DNA from: Rhizopus arrhizus
Lineage: Eukaryota > Mucoromycota > Mucoromycetes > Mucorales > Rhizopodaceae
Assembly (NCBI GenBank): GCA_024220505.1
Contig: JAKZZE010000039.1
Coordinates: forward strand, 248,001-312,000
Length of the DNA: 64,000 nucleotides
Direction of reading: 5' to 3'
Shown here: positions 1 through 11,616 of the stretch, piece after piece
Layout of the letters: each line of letters begins with the position of its first letter
How positions within the stretch are numbered: position 1 is the stretch's first letter
The notes under the pieces: model-generated
What the model was told of the DNA's origin: nothing
What the model saw: the letters and a program-made list of their open reading frames with translations, nothing else
Database searches by the model: none
Translations under genes and position numbers: made by a program

Positions 1-3000
1 GCTGCTTAGCAAACATATGAATCACGCTCCAAACATCCTGTACAAAGCGTTTATCAGACGAGACTTGATCTTTTCCCACAGATATTAGCTCAGTAATACT
101 ATCGACGACCAAGTAATAAAGCTCTGGTTCTGTATGAAAATCTTTTAAAGCAGACGCCACTATATCATGAGGTTGACTATTTTATAATACTTAGAAGCAT
201 GTATATTAAGCTATAATATACAAATTTATGTATTTGGGTATACCTACAGGTTCAATATACTTTGTCTTTTCACGTTTTCCATTTGGTGTATTTGATCTTT
301 GTCCAATTTGCGCTGCCTGAAATAAATATCCAGTTGCTTTTGGAGCCTCTCGGGCAATACATCTTTTTGTTCCAGTAAATCTTCCAAGCAAGCATCCATG
401 CCTCTTCTTTCGAATTCTGTTCTAAGTGAAACTCTTTTTTCTACTGAATCAGGCGTCTGAATAATAGAATTGAAAAGTTCTAAAGCCGCAGCCACACAAT
501 CAAATAAAATCAAATCATGTTGCTCTTCAATTATCGAAGATAGCTTGCTTATTCTATTTTCGCTTTCTTTCTTTTTGTTACTGCTATAATTTCTAATTTC
601 ATGCAAACTTTGAAGTAACCGCTCAAATCGATATTTTTCACCTTTTATCTCTGATAATACTTGTAGAATCACTTCATGGCCATTGGAAGACTCTATACAT
701 AGTAATGACAGTATTTCAAATATCATAGTACACATCTTAAAAATCACGACGGGCAATTGCTGATCATTGGCTAACGCATCATGGCCATTCTCTTTACCAG
801 CAATGAGCATAGACCCATTGCTGTTGAGAGCATTGCTACTGTTGTTTGAGGAAAACGATGGGAGTAGTTGAGATCCAATGGAAGCGATTGACGGGGACTT
901 TTTAAAAATAGAGGAGGAAGTAGATTGAAAATTAGCTGATATCGTTGCTGTACATATGAATAGAGATCCAATTAATTGATGAAGCACTATGGGTCGTACG
1001 AGAATTTGTTCCAGTCCAGCCTACATAAAAAACCCAGGAACGTAAGTAACCGATAAGCTATAGAGTTTTTTCTTGCTCATACTTTTGTGTTGATCAAGGC
1101 TTTCACGCAGTTTATGCATTCAAACAAGCATTTCTCTTCGCTTTCAGTTAATTTTAATATGGTTTTTTTCCTGATATTTACAAAAGTTAGCAATGTTCAT
1201 TTGCTTGTCATTTTTAATACTGACTTGGCTTTTTTCGTTATCAATTTCTCAAAGACCATTTCTAAAGCATTGAGCCCATCATGTCTTCGTGATAGAAACT
1301 CATTAATCCAAGATACATTCCCAGCGTCAAGAATAATTTTTAATGATGCAATGTGTTTTGTCAGTATGTCAATTGTTATATTTCTAAAAAAAAAAATTGG
1401 TATAAAACATGAGTAAATTATAATATATGTACGAAATTTAGCAATTCTTTTTACCTGCTTCGAAGCTTCTCCACATAAAAATAAGGACTGTCTCTATCCT
1501 TTATGCGCTTACTATTATCATCTGATGATATTAAGCTCACTAAATTGGATGCGTCCCTTCGGGTTAGGCTTTGACAGGCATAGCTATTTGAAACGAGCGA
1601 AGATGAGACAGACTCCGTGGTAATTTTTGAAAACAAGTTATTCAAGGAAGGTCGTTGATTGTTGTTATTTTTATGAGGAACACGAGAGAGAGATTTGTTT
1701 TCCAATAAGAGCCAAGCAGTGGATTCATCTGTCGTAGCATCCTCTTGCTTATGCGCTAGTGCGTCAAATTCCAAAATCATTGATCCAACTTTTGAGCGTG
1801 TGCTGTCAAAGTTGGAAAGATTCTTACGAGCATATTTGTAGATTGCGGCTCTCCCATTTGTTGCTTCAGGACGTTTAAAAATTGCTTTATTCTTTTCAGC
1901 TGTAGTGAAGCACTGTTCATCCGATGGTTTACCGGATTCTCCAATGTTCTCACGATTCGCATCTTTCGAATGTTGCAGAGGTTGACCTTCATTTTCGTCG
2001 CGTGCTGCATCATAACTTTCCTGAGTGCCATCATGGATATCCTGTTCAATGTTCTCGTCTCTGGTTTTAGTAGAAAATTCTGGTGATGACTGTAGTGTGT
2101 CGTTCATGTATGATTTGTCTTTTGTAATATTAAAAGGCGGCACATCCGGTTTACTGTTTGTTGAAGGATTTCCAGTAAGTCGAGAGGATGTTCCACTTCT
2201 TTTTATTGGGGCTTTATGTCTCATTGTTTTTGGTTGAGATATGGAAGAACTTGAATTTGAAGCTGGCATATTCTTACGAATTGCAGCATGAGAATCTTTA
2301 CCTCCCTTTATATGTTGATTTTGTTGAAGTAAATACAATTTTCTGTCGAGTGGCAATTGGCGTAATTTTTCCCTGTGTGAATCTTTCATGTTCAGTTCAT
2401 CCTACAAAAATAGGAAATGTTTAATGTGAGTTCAGTATATATAGTAGTCAGTAGTTATTTACAAGAAGGGTTTCAAATGTATCAGAAAGATCGGCGTCTG
2501 CATTACTTGTATCATTCATAGAGTCATTTAAAGAGATGGTTGATTCACTGAGCGATATTTCATCAGTTTTGCTATCAGGGGTAGTATTATCAATAGATTG
2601 GACGCTATTAGTTGTAGCTAATGAAGTCGTACTATGCTTTCTTTTGACCGTGGATGTGGTTGTATTAGAATGGCTTTTACCTAGCCAAGCAGGTAATAAA
2701 TTTTTACTAAATCTTGACGATGCTGTCACGCGTGGGCTTGAACGATCATTTAGTGTTGAGCCTTTAGAAGGTGTCAATAAATGATCCAAGTCGGTATTGC
2801 TTGTAATTGTATGAGGGCCTTTTCCTGGATATAAAGCTTTATTACTTTTTCTTTTTGTATTATTAGGCTTTAGAGTAGATGTAGTTGATATCTTATTTGT
2901 ATCTCGTTTTTTAGGAATTTCTGAATTAATGGATTTCATCGTTTTGGCTATAGCAGTGGAAGGATCTGTAGTTGGCGAGGATACAGATTTTCTGATATTT

Positions 3001-3101
3001 GTATTAGATACTTTCGAAGAAACTGACAAAGTTGATTTTGTTCCTGTATTTATGTTTACTGGCATATTAGAATTTCTTTCCATTGCATTTTTATTGTTCA
3101 T
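1..3101 (-). CDS. Formin (Diaphanous/SepA/Bni1 type), N-terminal part, runs off the left edge
   Basis: Formins nucleate and elongate unbranched actin filaments under Rho-GTPase control. Six exons can be traced: 3101-2463, 2401-1455, 1383-1225, 1170-1083, 1020-248 and 176-1, giving about 927 residues with consistent splice phases. Residues 1-210 are Ser/Thr/Asn-rich and probably disordered. From about residue 214 the GTPase-binding/FH3 region starts with a formin-like block (LPLDRKLYLLQQ). It continues with PYFYVEKL near residue 520, SLKIILDAGNVSWINEFLS, GHEVILQVLSEIKGEKYRFE and SLRTEFERRGMDACLEDLL, all of which fit Drf_GBD/Drf_FH3. The FH1 and FH2 domains lie outside the window. The start is the first ATG of the open frame. 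The third intron uses a GTCAGT donor and is the least certain junction. Family assignment rests on motif order recognised by eye. Confidence 0.85.
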
Positions 3102-3756
3102 ACGAAACTTTTTGACTCTTTATTAAAGCCTGGGTTGTAATAAAAAAATAATGATTTTAATAATGATGTGTAATTTTTTGAGTTTGCTTTGTTTTTAATA
3201 GTGAGGTCAACTCAATTTTGTATAACTATATTAATTAAAGAAATTAGAAAAAAAGGATTCTTTATGACTAGATGGGCTCAAGTTATATTAAGTATACACT
3301 ATTTCCTTTTCTTTCTCCTTTAAATCAATTTTATAAACACTATAAAAAAAGCAAATAAGTCATGTATTTTATTTCTTTTTATGATATATTGGAGGGAGAA
3401 ACAGACAATTGGAAGGGTAGTTTGTAAGGAAAAGATAAGGGAGGTACATGACAATGCTCCTAATAAGCAAAGAATGGCCAATCGCCTATTGTGAAGTTCA
3501 CTCCTTTTCTGATTTAGGAGAATTCATTTTTCTATGTCTATAGGACGCTTTTATTAATCTGCATCAGCTTATATGCTGTTTATCTGAGTTAGAGAAAAAG
3601 AAAATATAATTTGGTATTAAGACATGTCATCTCGTTATTAAACTTCATTAGCTTGAGCTGTAACAGATGACTTTTTGTTATTAACCAGCTCATTTAATAA
3701 GCGCCCTCTTTTTTTTATGTCTAGTTTTGTAAGGAATACAAATCATTGCATGAGGG

Positions 3757-3793
<37 letters not shown>

Positions 3794-3839
3794 GAGAGCG
3801 ATCAAGTAAATTAGAAACGACATTTAAGAAGATGCTATA
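3102..3839. other. AT-rich intergenic DNA with an A30 run
   Basis: No credible gene is visible on either strand. The stretch holds the promoter side of the formin gene and a run of 30 A at 3762-3791. It ends at a TA dinucleotide (3838-3839) that borders the IS630-like element. Confidence 0.6.
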
Positions 3840-4091
3840 CACTCTTTCCGGAAAGTAAATTCACCCAACGGCGAAAACAAATTCAGGTTGTACGAAATAT
3901 GTATTCGCCCTGAAGGAAAATCAATTCACCTGATGATGGGAACAAGATTCGTGTTGTACGAAATATAAATTCGTCTTGGCTGACAAATCATATGTCCTGC
4001 TGCTTGTTGGCGTCGTTGGATATAAAAGACCACGCCTTGTGTTTATCTTTGTTTTATTTCTTTTTCACAATTACATCACAAATCACAGATA

Positions 4092-5736
4092 ATGAACATT
4101 CAATTCTTGTTTGAAAATGGGAAAGGATCTGTCGTCGACGAGTATGGCAGACCTGAACCAATGGATTATATTGTTGATGAGGAACAGTTTCGTCTGGAAA
4201 CATTGAGCTCTCATACACAATATTTAGCTCAACTGCCTCTGGAGAGCGAGAAAAGGATAGATGCAATGCAGGTAGAAAAGGAGGCAAAGCCTAATGGTGA
4301 TGTCGTTATGAGGGAAACTTCAGTGAAGAGAAATTATACACGCTATTCTGATCAGGACAAAGTGAGGTTCTTTAAGCTGTTGTTTGAGAGGTGTTTGAGT
4401 GCAGCCGCTGCTGCAAAACAACTTGGGATTCACGTTCGTACAGCACAAAAATGGGCTGCGCAATACGAGAAAGATCCTGACAGTATCTTTGAGAAAGGGA
4501 GAAAGACTGGCCGTCCACGTATTCTCCATGACGAACACAAAAACGCTATTCTCGAGTGCATTGATGAGAATCCTTCCATCGTCCTAGACGAAGTAATGAA
4601 GAAGTTAAAGCAAATGTTTACCGAATTAAAAGTATCTAAAACTACTTTGTTCGATTTTGTAAAACAATATTGCAATTTATCTCTCAAGAAAGCGCGGCTT
4701 CAACCCATAGACCGGAATAGCGAAGAAAAGATTCAGGAGCGCTTGGATTGGGTTCATAAATAGGAAAAAACAGACTTGGATTTTACAAGAAACTGTGTCT
4801 TTCTTGACGAATCTGCTTTCCATATTAATTTGAAACGTAGTATGGCTTGGTCAAAGAAAGGTGCACCGGCTGTGGTCACAGTTGTCGTATTTACCTCATT
4901 AAATACTTATTATTCGTATGAGATTACTCAGATCTTATATAAGAAATAACAAGTACTGAATACATAATATTACTTATTACATATTCCCTAAAACTCATAT
5001 ACAATGTTTATATTGTTCAAGCTCAATACTAAAATTGACCTTGAACTCACTTCGGTCCCTAAATAATTTCATTTCCTATATAAAGGCGTAGTTTGATTAA
5101 ATGGGTTCTCTCTCTCGTCTTGAAATCTAATAAAGAGGTTACATAGAGACTCATTCACTAGTTTTCAAGTACTATTTCCCTTTCTATTTTCTCACTTTAT
5201 TATCTGCAAATATCTCAACAGTTCCCAAAACACGAGCAACAACAACAACCATTTTAGGCGCGATTTCCGCTGAAGGTCTAATCAAATGCAGCCTTAGACT
5301 TCCTCAGCCTCCATCTAATAAAAAGAGAAAGCGAGGAGATGGCGTTGGGCAAATGAGCAAAGGAACGGTTACGGGACACTATATCAGCTTTCTAAAAGCT
5401 ACAATGGATGAAATGGACCAGTTTCCGCACATGAAAGGTCACTTCCTCGTGATGGATAATGCTCCTATCCATACATCAGACAATATAGCCAAATACGTAG
5501 AATCTCGCGGTTACCGCTGCGCTTATTTGCCTCCATATTCTCCTGAGCTCAATCCAATAGAGCAATTTTGGTCAGTGGTCAAAAGCAAAGTGAAGCGCAA
5601 TAAATTTCTCGAGAAGGAAACTTTGATGACCCGGATCAGTGAAGCTTCCAATAGCTTGAAACTAAGTGATTTTAAAGGAATTGTTAAACATTCTCATAAA
5701 TGCTTGGACAAATGTCGTAATGAGCAAGCGCTCTGA
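4092..5736 (+). pseudogene. IS630-like DDE transposase, broken by a stop codon and a solo LTR
   Basis: The N-terminal part (4092-4763) has a DNA-binding helix-turn-helix region (LFERCLSAAAAAKQLGIHVR and GRKTGRPRI). A TAG at 4761-4763 interrupts the frame. The same frame continues with the first catalytic Asp in CVFLDESAFHIN. A 335-bp LTR then interrupts it at 4883-5217. After the LTR come the second Asp (LVMDNAPIHTS) and the third acidic residue (SPELNPIEQFWS). Removing the LTR and one copy of its ACAGT duplication gives 1305 bp, exactly 435 codons, so the frame is restored across the insertion and only the TAG remains. The product would be inactive unless supplied in trans. The inverted copy has the same two lesions. 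Confidence 0.88.
4883..5217 (+). repeat. Solo LTR, family D (335 bp), inside the transposase gene
   Basis: The sequence begins TGTCGTATTT, ends ATATCTCA and is flanked by the 5-bp duplication ACAGT (4878-4882 and 5218-5222). It has a TATATAAAG promoter-like box and an AATAAA signal in the plus orientation, so plus is taken as sense. Further copies are at 12136-12470 and 37470-37804. No internal retroelement DNA of this family is present in the window. Confidence 0.9.
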
Positions 5737-6117
5737 AGAAGTGTTCATTCCACAATAACAAAAAAAAAAAAACCTAAAAATACAGGATTTGTTCACGCAA
5801 ACTTGATTCACAGTATATTGTTTCCATTGCACGAATGCACATTTTACCAGGAGAACATGACAAGGAGACATCTAGAAACACAGTATGGCATTACGGTTAC
5901 ACACTCAAAAGTAACTTGGCCTTATTTTTTTTTTTTTTCGCTTGCAATGTTTGGCATTTTTTGTAATTATCCTGTGTAACGAATATAATTTCAACGTTCG
6001 GTCCTGAGTCATTTGTTGTGGTAGTGTGGTTAGGGCCTGGTAAGGGTATTGATTGCATGGGTGAAGGAACTGGTGGCGGAATAGAAGAGGTGAGGGATGG
6101 TATTGTGTTTTGCCAAC

Positions 6118-7690
6118 TCAACGTCGTTTTGAAGACGATGCGATTGAACCAAGAGACGGTTTTCTTTTTGTGGACAAAGTTCTGCGTTCCGTTTGTAAAT
6201 ACACAAAAGGGAGTGTGGGAGTTTGGGGAACCACATTATCAGTCTTATTAACGGCTTTGTGGAGGCAAATTATGGTAAAAAGTTCGTCCAAGTATGATGA
6301 GATCGACACAATATCGCGTTTGGCGGTAGGAATTTCAATCGAGGCAACCTCCATCTTGATGAAGAACCCTCCGCGAAGCGTCATGTAGTAAAATGTAACG
6401 CTGGTACCTGTAAAAAAATGATATAGCGATTAGCGGCTCTTGCCTTGTTGTAGTTTCTTTCTTCACAAGCTCCTTACCGATGACTTGAAATGTAACGATC
6501 CCGCTTAAGCTATGTTTTTTAATTGCGCCTTTTCCAAATATCGCCAAACGATAAAAATCCAAAACCTTGCGAGTATCAGGCGCATTACCAATTTTGATCT
6601 CGCCAAAGGAGCTTGAATGCGAGAAATTGTAGCGATGATATACGTCTGCGATGTAATCAGGTCTTTTGTCATTTTCGCTATTTTTTTCCATCATTGTATT
6701 GGAGCAATGGGCAACCGTCTCGGCATCGTTTGCCAGTAAGCATTGCATCAAAGGGTGAACGTACGTCGCTGATAAATGCATTTCTGAGATTTGTCGAAGG
6801 TCGACATCCTTCATAGCTGGGAGCAGGGACTCAACAGCGAGTACAACGTTCCTTTCTGGACCCTCTTCTTGTTGATCAGCAAGATTGAGTAAGGCCAATC
6901 GTGCTTTCAGCTTATTGACTTTGTCGCTTCGAAAATCCTGATTTAGATGATTAGTTACTGAAGCTGAAAGTCTTTTATCCTATTAAATGCAGCCAGTGAT
7001 TCATCCATGGCTGTCCCCTAGAGATGGATCAATTTACCTTCAGTATCTTTTTGATGGCGGCCGTCAATTCAGGATCCACCACTTTGTCGATCTCCAATTC
7101 TTTGACCAACTGTTTGTGAATGTCATGTAATAGTGCAGCTGAGAAAAATTGCTCTGGGACGCTTGCGTACATGTTTCTCTCCTGCACAACAAATATACAC
7201 GACATCGCTCTAAAAGAATAATTAAATGTTATAACAGAAATAATATGTTCAGAATAAATCCTTACAATAGTTGGTTGAAGTAACGATCAATATCCAAGCA
7301 ATCACTGCCATTCCGAAGACAATGGTCGCGAAATTGTTGAAAACGTTTGGAAACATTCACTCCAGATATGATCCAATCTTCTGGGCAGGCACTCGTTTGA
7401 TTTCGTTCAGTAAAGACAATATGGAGTAAATCAACGTGGTTTTTCAAGGCAGTTTTATCGTTAAATGATTCATTGCAACCAGGACAAGCGAGCTTCACTG
7501 GGGCTTTTGGGTAAAGTTCTTGGTTTTTTTGGTTCAATGGTTTATCACCAGGTTCATTTTGCATAGCTTTGGGGCGTGGAGTAAGAAACATTTTGTGTTC
7601 GGAAAGTACATGTTTCACGGTATTCCTGTTTTCTTGAAAGGATTCCGGATCGTCGCAATAGGGGCACACTCGTTTCAGCAATGTCACCAT
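6118..7690 (-). CDS. C2H2-type zinc-finger-like protein, lineage-specific
   Basis: Four exons (7690-7266, 7209-7038, 6937-6478, 6407-6118) join with correct phases into 448 codons. The N-terminus has two C2H2-like motifs: CPYCDDPESFQENRN followed by HVLSEH, and CPGCNESF followed by HVDLLH. The middle is a helical, non-repetitive region without a recognised fold, and the C-terminus is basic (RKPSLGSIASSSKRR). The ATG at 7690 is chosen because upstream codons are a poly-T tract. DNA or RNA binding is suggested by the fingers only. After the TGA at 6118-6120 a shifted frame stays open to 5897 with a Pro/Ser-rich, coding-like stretch, so a one-base frameshift or an extra splice cannot be excluded. 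The gene lies between the two inverted IS630-like copies, next to the minisatellite. Confidence 0.65.
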
Positions 7691-7702
7691 GATGATGAAC
7701 AA

Positions 7703-8045
7703 AAAAAAAAATGTTCTCCTTTTTTTAGGTCATCTGGAAAAAAAAAACGGAATTTGAAATATATGCAATCGATAGTTGCTGGTATGCTGTACAGGTATCA
7801 TGGTTGTGTCAATCATACGTATGCGTGTTTGTGAGTCGCACACCTACAGTATATCAAAAAGATCTTGTTTTATTCTGGAGTATCTCAATAGAGCGTGTTG
7901 GCAATGTCATTTTTAATCCAGAATGCTGTACTTACTAAATTAATGCGACGACACTAAATCATTCGTTAATGTTTTGATACAAGGTCCAGAACGAAGATCA
8001 ATGAATTTAAGGGTCAAATCAAAGAGTCAGAAAGCAATAGATCAT
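7703..8045. other. Spacer with decayed minisatellite units at its right end
   Basis: No gene was seen. The last 70 bases (about 7980-8045) hold imperfect relatives of the 13-bp unit, such as GAACGAAGATCA and GGGTCAAATC, grading into the regular array. The array may have grown outward from local sequence. Confidence 0.5.
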
Positions 8046-11000
8046 TGAACGAAGGGTCAGAACGAAGGGTCAGAACGAAGGCTCAGAACGAAGGGTTAGA
8101 GCGAAGGCTCAGAACGAAGGGTCAGAACGAAGGGTTAGAACGAAGGCTCAGAACGAAGGCTCAGAACAAAGGCTCAGAACGAAGGCTCAGAACAAAGGCT
8201 CAGAACGAAGGGTCAGAACGAAGGGTCAGAACGAAGGCTCAGAACGAAGGGTTAGAGCGAAGGCTCAGAACGAAGGGTCAGAACGAAGGCTCAGAACGAA
8301 GGGTTAGAACGAAGGGTCAGAACGAAGGGTTAGAACAAAGGGTTAGAACGAAGGGTCAGAACGAAGGGTTAGAACGAAGGGTTAGAACAAAGGGTTAGAA
8401 CAAAGGCTCAGAACAAAGGCTCAGAACAAAGGCTCAGAACGAAGGGTCAGAACGAAGGCTCAGAACGAAGGCTCAGAACGAAGGGTCAGAACGAAGGCTC
8501 AGAACGAAGGGTCAGAACGAAGGGTCAGAACGAAGGGTTAGAACAAAGGCTCAGAACGAAGGCTCAGAACAAAGGCTCAGAACGAAGGGTTAGAACAAAG
8601 GGTTAGAACGAAGGGTCAGAACGAAGGGTTAGAACAAAGGCTCAGAACGAAGGGTCAGAACGAAGGGTCAGAACGAAGGGTCAGAACGAAGGGTCAGAAC
8701 GAAGGGTCAGAACGAAGGATCAGAACGAAGGGTCAGAACGAAGGGTCAGAACGAAGGGTCAGAACGAAGGGTCAGAACGAAGGCTCAGAACGAAGGGTTA
8801 GAGCGAAGGCTCAGAACGAAGGGTCAGAACGAAGGCTCAGAACGAAGGGTCAGAACGAAGGGTCAGAACGAAGGCTCAGAACGAAGGCTCAGAACAAAGG
8901 CTCAGAACGAAGGCTCAGAACAAAGGCTCAGAACGAAGGGTTAGAACAAAGGGTTAGAACGAAGGGTCAGAACGAAGGGTTAGAACAAAGGCTCAGAACG
9001 AAGGGTCAGAACGAAGGGTTAGAGCGAAGGCTCAGAACGAAGGGTTAGAACAAAGGGTCAGAACGAAGGCTCAGAACAAAGGGTTAGAACGAAGGGTCAG
9101 AACGAAGGGTTAGAACAAAGGCTCAGAACGAAGGGTTAGAGCGAAGGCTCAGAACGAAGGCTCAGAACGAAGGGTTAGAGCGAAGGCTCAGAACGAAGGG
9201 TCAGAACGAAGGGTCAGAACGAAGGGTCAGAACGAAGGGTTAGAACAAAGGGTCAGAACGAAGGGTCAGAACGAAGGGTTAGAGCGAAGGCTCAGAACGA
9301 AGGGTTAGAACAAAGGGTCAGAACGAAGGCTCAGAACAAAGGGTTAGAACGAAGGGTCAGAACGAAGGGTTAGAACAAAGGCTCAGAACGAAGGGTCAGA
9401 ACGAAGGGTTAGAGCGAAGGCTCAGAACGAAGGGTTAGAACAAAGGGTCAGAACGAAGGCTCAGAACGAAGGGTTAGAGCGAAGGCTCAGAACGAAGGGT
9501 CAGAACGAAGGGTCAGAACGAAGGGTCAGAACGAAGGGTTAGAACAAAGGCTCAGAACGAAGGCTCAGAACAAAGGGTCAGAACGAAGGGTTAGAGCGAA
9601 GGCTCAGAACGAAGGGTTAGAACAAAGGCTCAGAACGAAGGGTCAGAACGAAGGGTTAGAGCGAAGGCTCAGAACGAAGGGTTAGAACAAAGGGTCAGAA
9701 CGAAGGCTCAGAACGAAGGGTTAGAGCGAAGGCTCAGAACGAAGGGTCAGAACGAAGGGTCAGAACGAAGGCTCAGAACGAAGGGTCAGAACGAAGGGTC
9801 AGAACGAAGGCTCAGAACGAAGGGTTAGAGCGAAGGCTCAGAACGAAGGGTCAGAACGAAGGCTCAGAACGAAGGGTTAGAACGAAGGGTCAGAACGAAG
9901 GGTTAGAACAAAGGCTCAGAACGAAGGGTCAGAACGAAGGGTCAGAACGAAGGCTCAGAACGAAGGCTCAGAACGAAGGGTTAGAGCGAAGGCTCAGAAC
10001 GAAGGGTTAGAACAAAGGCTCAGAACGAAGGCTCAGAACAAAGGCTCAGAACGAAGGGTTAGAACAAAGGGTTAGAACGAAGGGTCAGAACGAAGGGTTA
10101 GAACAAAGGCTCAGAACGAAGGGTCAGAACGAAGGGTCAGAACGAAGGGTCAGAACGAAGGCTCAGAACGAAGGCTCAGAACGAAGGGTTAGAGCGAAGG
10201 CTCAGAACGAAGGGTTAGAACAAAGGCTCAGAACGAAGGCTCAGAACGAAGGGTCAGAACGAAGGGTCAGAACGAAGGCTCAGAACGAAGGGTTAGAACG
10301 AAGGCTCAGAACGAAGGGTTAGAGCGAAGGCTCAGAACGAAGGGTCAGAACGAAGGCTCAGAACGAAGGGTCAGAACGAAGGGTCAGAACGAAGGGTTAG
10401 AACAAAGGCTCAGAACGAAGGCTCAGAACAAAGGCTCAGAACGAAGGGTTAGAACAAAGGGTTAGAACGAAGGGTCAGAACGAAGGGTTAGAACAAAGGC
10501 TCAGAACGAAGGGTCAGAACGAAGGGTCAGAACGAAGGGTTAGAACAAAGGGTTAGAACAAAGGCTCAGAACAAAGGCTCAGAACAAAGGCTCAGAACGA
10601 AGGGTCAGAACGAAGGCTCAGAACGAAGGGTCAGAACGAAGGGTCAGAACGAAGGCTCAGAACGAAGGGTCAGAACGAAGGGTCAGAACGAAGGGTTAGA
10701 ACAAAGGCTCAGAACGAAGGGTTAGAACAAAGGGTCAGAACGAAGGCTCAGAACGAAGGCTCAGAACGAAGGGTCAGAACGAAGGGTCAGAACGAAGGGT
10801 CAGAACGAAGGGTCAGAACGAAGGCTCAGAACGAAGGGTTAGAGCGAAGGCTCAGAACGAAGGGTCAGAACGAAGGCTCAGAACGAAGGGTCAGAACGAA
10901 GGGTCAGAACGAAGGGTTAGAACAAAGGGTTAGAACGAAGGGTCAGAACGAAGGGTTAGAACAAAGGCTCAGAACGAAGGGTCAGAACGAAGGGTCAGAA

Positions 11001-11508
11001 CGAAGGGTCAGAACGAAGGCTCAGAACGAAGGGTTAGAGCGAAGGCTCAGAACGAAGGGTCAGAACGAAGGGTCAGAACGAAGGGTCAGAACAAAGGGTT
11101 AGAACGAAGGGTCAGAACGAAGGGTCAGAACGAAGGGTTAGAACAAAGGGTTAGAACGAAGGGTCAGAACGAAGGGTTAGAACGAAGGCTCAGAACGAAG
11201 GCTCAGAACGAAGGGTCAGAACGAAGGGTCAGAACGAAGGGTCAGAACGAAGGGTTAGAACAAAGGCTCAGAACGAAGGGTCAGAACGAAGGGTCAGAAC
11301 GAAGGGTTAGAACAAAGGGTTAGAACAAAGGCTCAGAACAAAGGCTCAGAACAAAGGCTCAGAACGAAGGGTCAGAACGAAGGCTCAGAACGAAGGGTTA
11401 GAACAAAGGCTCAGAACGAAGGGTCAGAACGAAGGGTCAGAACGAAGGGTTAGAACAAAGGGTTAGAACGAAGGCTCAGAACGAAGGCTCAGAACGAAGG
11501 AACTGATT
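8046..11508 (+). repeat. 13-bp minisatellite, about 265 units, with higher-order structure
   Basis: The consensus unit is AACGAAGGGTCAG. Almost all variation falls at four positions: AAC or AGC at the start, CGAAGG or CAAAGG, GGG or GGC, and TCAG or TTAG. One unit near 8727 carries GGATCAG. The count comes from array length divided by 13. The plus strand is purine-rich with a GG or GGG tract in each unit. Blocks of about ten variant units recur in the same order (for example near 8530, 8885, 10005 and 10400), so the array has grown by copying multi-unit segments. AGC units appear directly after a TTAG unit wherever I checked. Because 13 is not a multiple of 3, any reading frame through the array repeats every 39 bp. 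I regard those ORFs as by-products. Confidence 0.97.
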
Positions 11509-11555
11509 CTTTTCATCAAGGTTCAAGTTTGCGTGGACAAATCCTGTATTTTTAT

Positions 11556-11594
<39 letters not shown>

Positions 11595-11616
11595 TTATTG
11601 TGGAATGAACACTTCT

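Larger units (their letters stand above)
3840..5806 (+). mobile_element. IS630/Tc1/mariner-like transposon, copy 1, carrying a solo LTR
   Basis: The outer end follows a TA dinucleotide and begins CACTCTTTCCGGAAAG, which contains the perfect palindrome CTTTCCGGAAAG. Two imperfect direct repeats of about 65 bp follow at roughly 3856-3985, sharing GTTGTACGAAATAT. A TATA box (TATAAAAG near 4020) precedes the transposase ATG at 4092. A near-identical inverted copy lies at 11523-13513. Similarity between the copies stops at the TA on the outer side and at CAAACTTGA on the inner side. I could not find a matching terminal inverted repeat at the inner end, so the element may be truncated there. An A-run near 5760 (12 A) is much longer in copy 2. 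Confidence 0.8.

Noticed and set aside
8045..8398. 117-codon ORF with 13-residue repeats in the minisatellite
   Set aside because: It follows from 13-bp units read over 39-bp cycles and ends at the first TTAG unit in the stop frame. There is no promoter or conserved composition.
8046..11508. GGGTTAG units as interstitial telomere repeats
   Set aside because: GGGTTAG is only one variant of a 13-bp unit; there is no 6-bp periodicity and no run of consecutive TTAGGG.
8046..11508. CRISPR-like array
   Set aside because: There are no spacers: units follow one another directly and differ only by point variants; the organism is a eukaryote.
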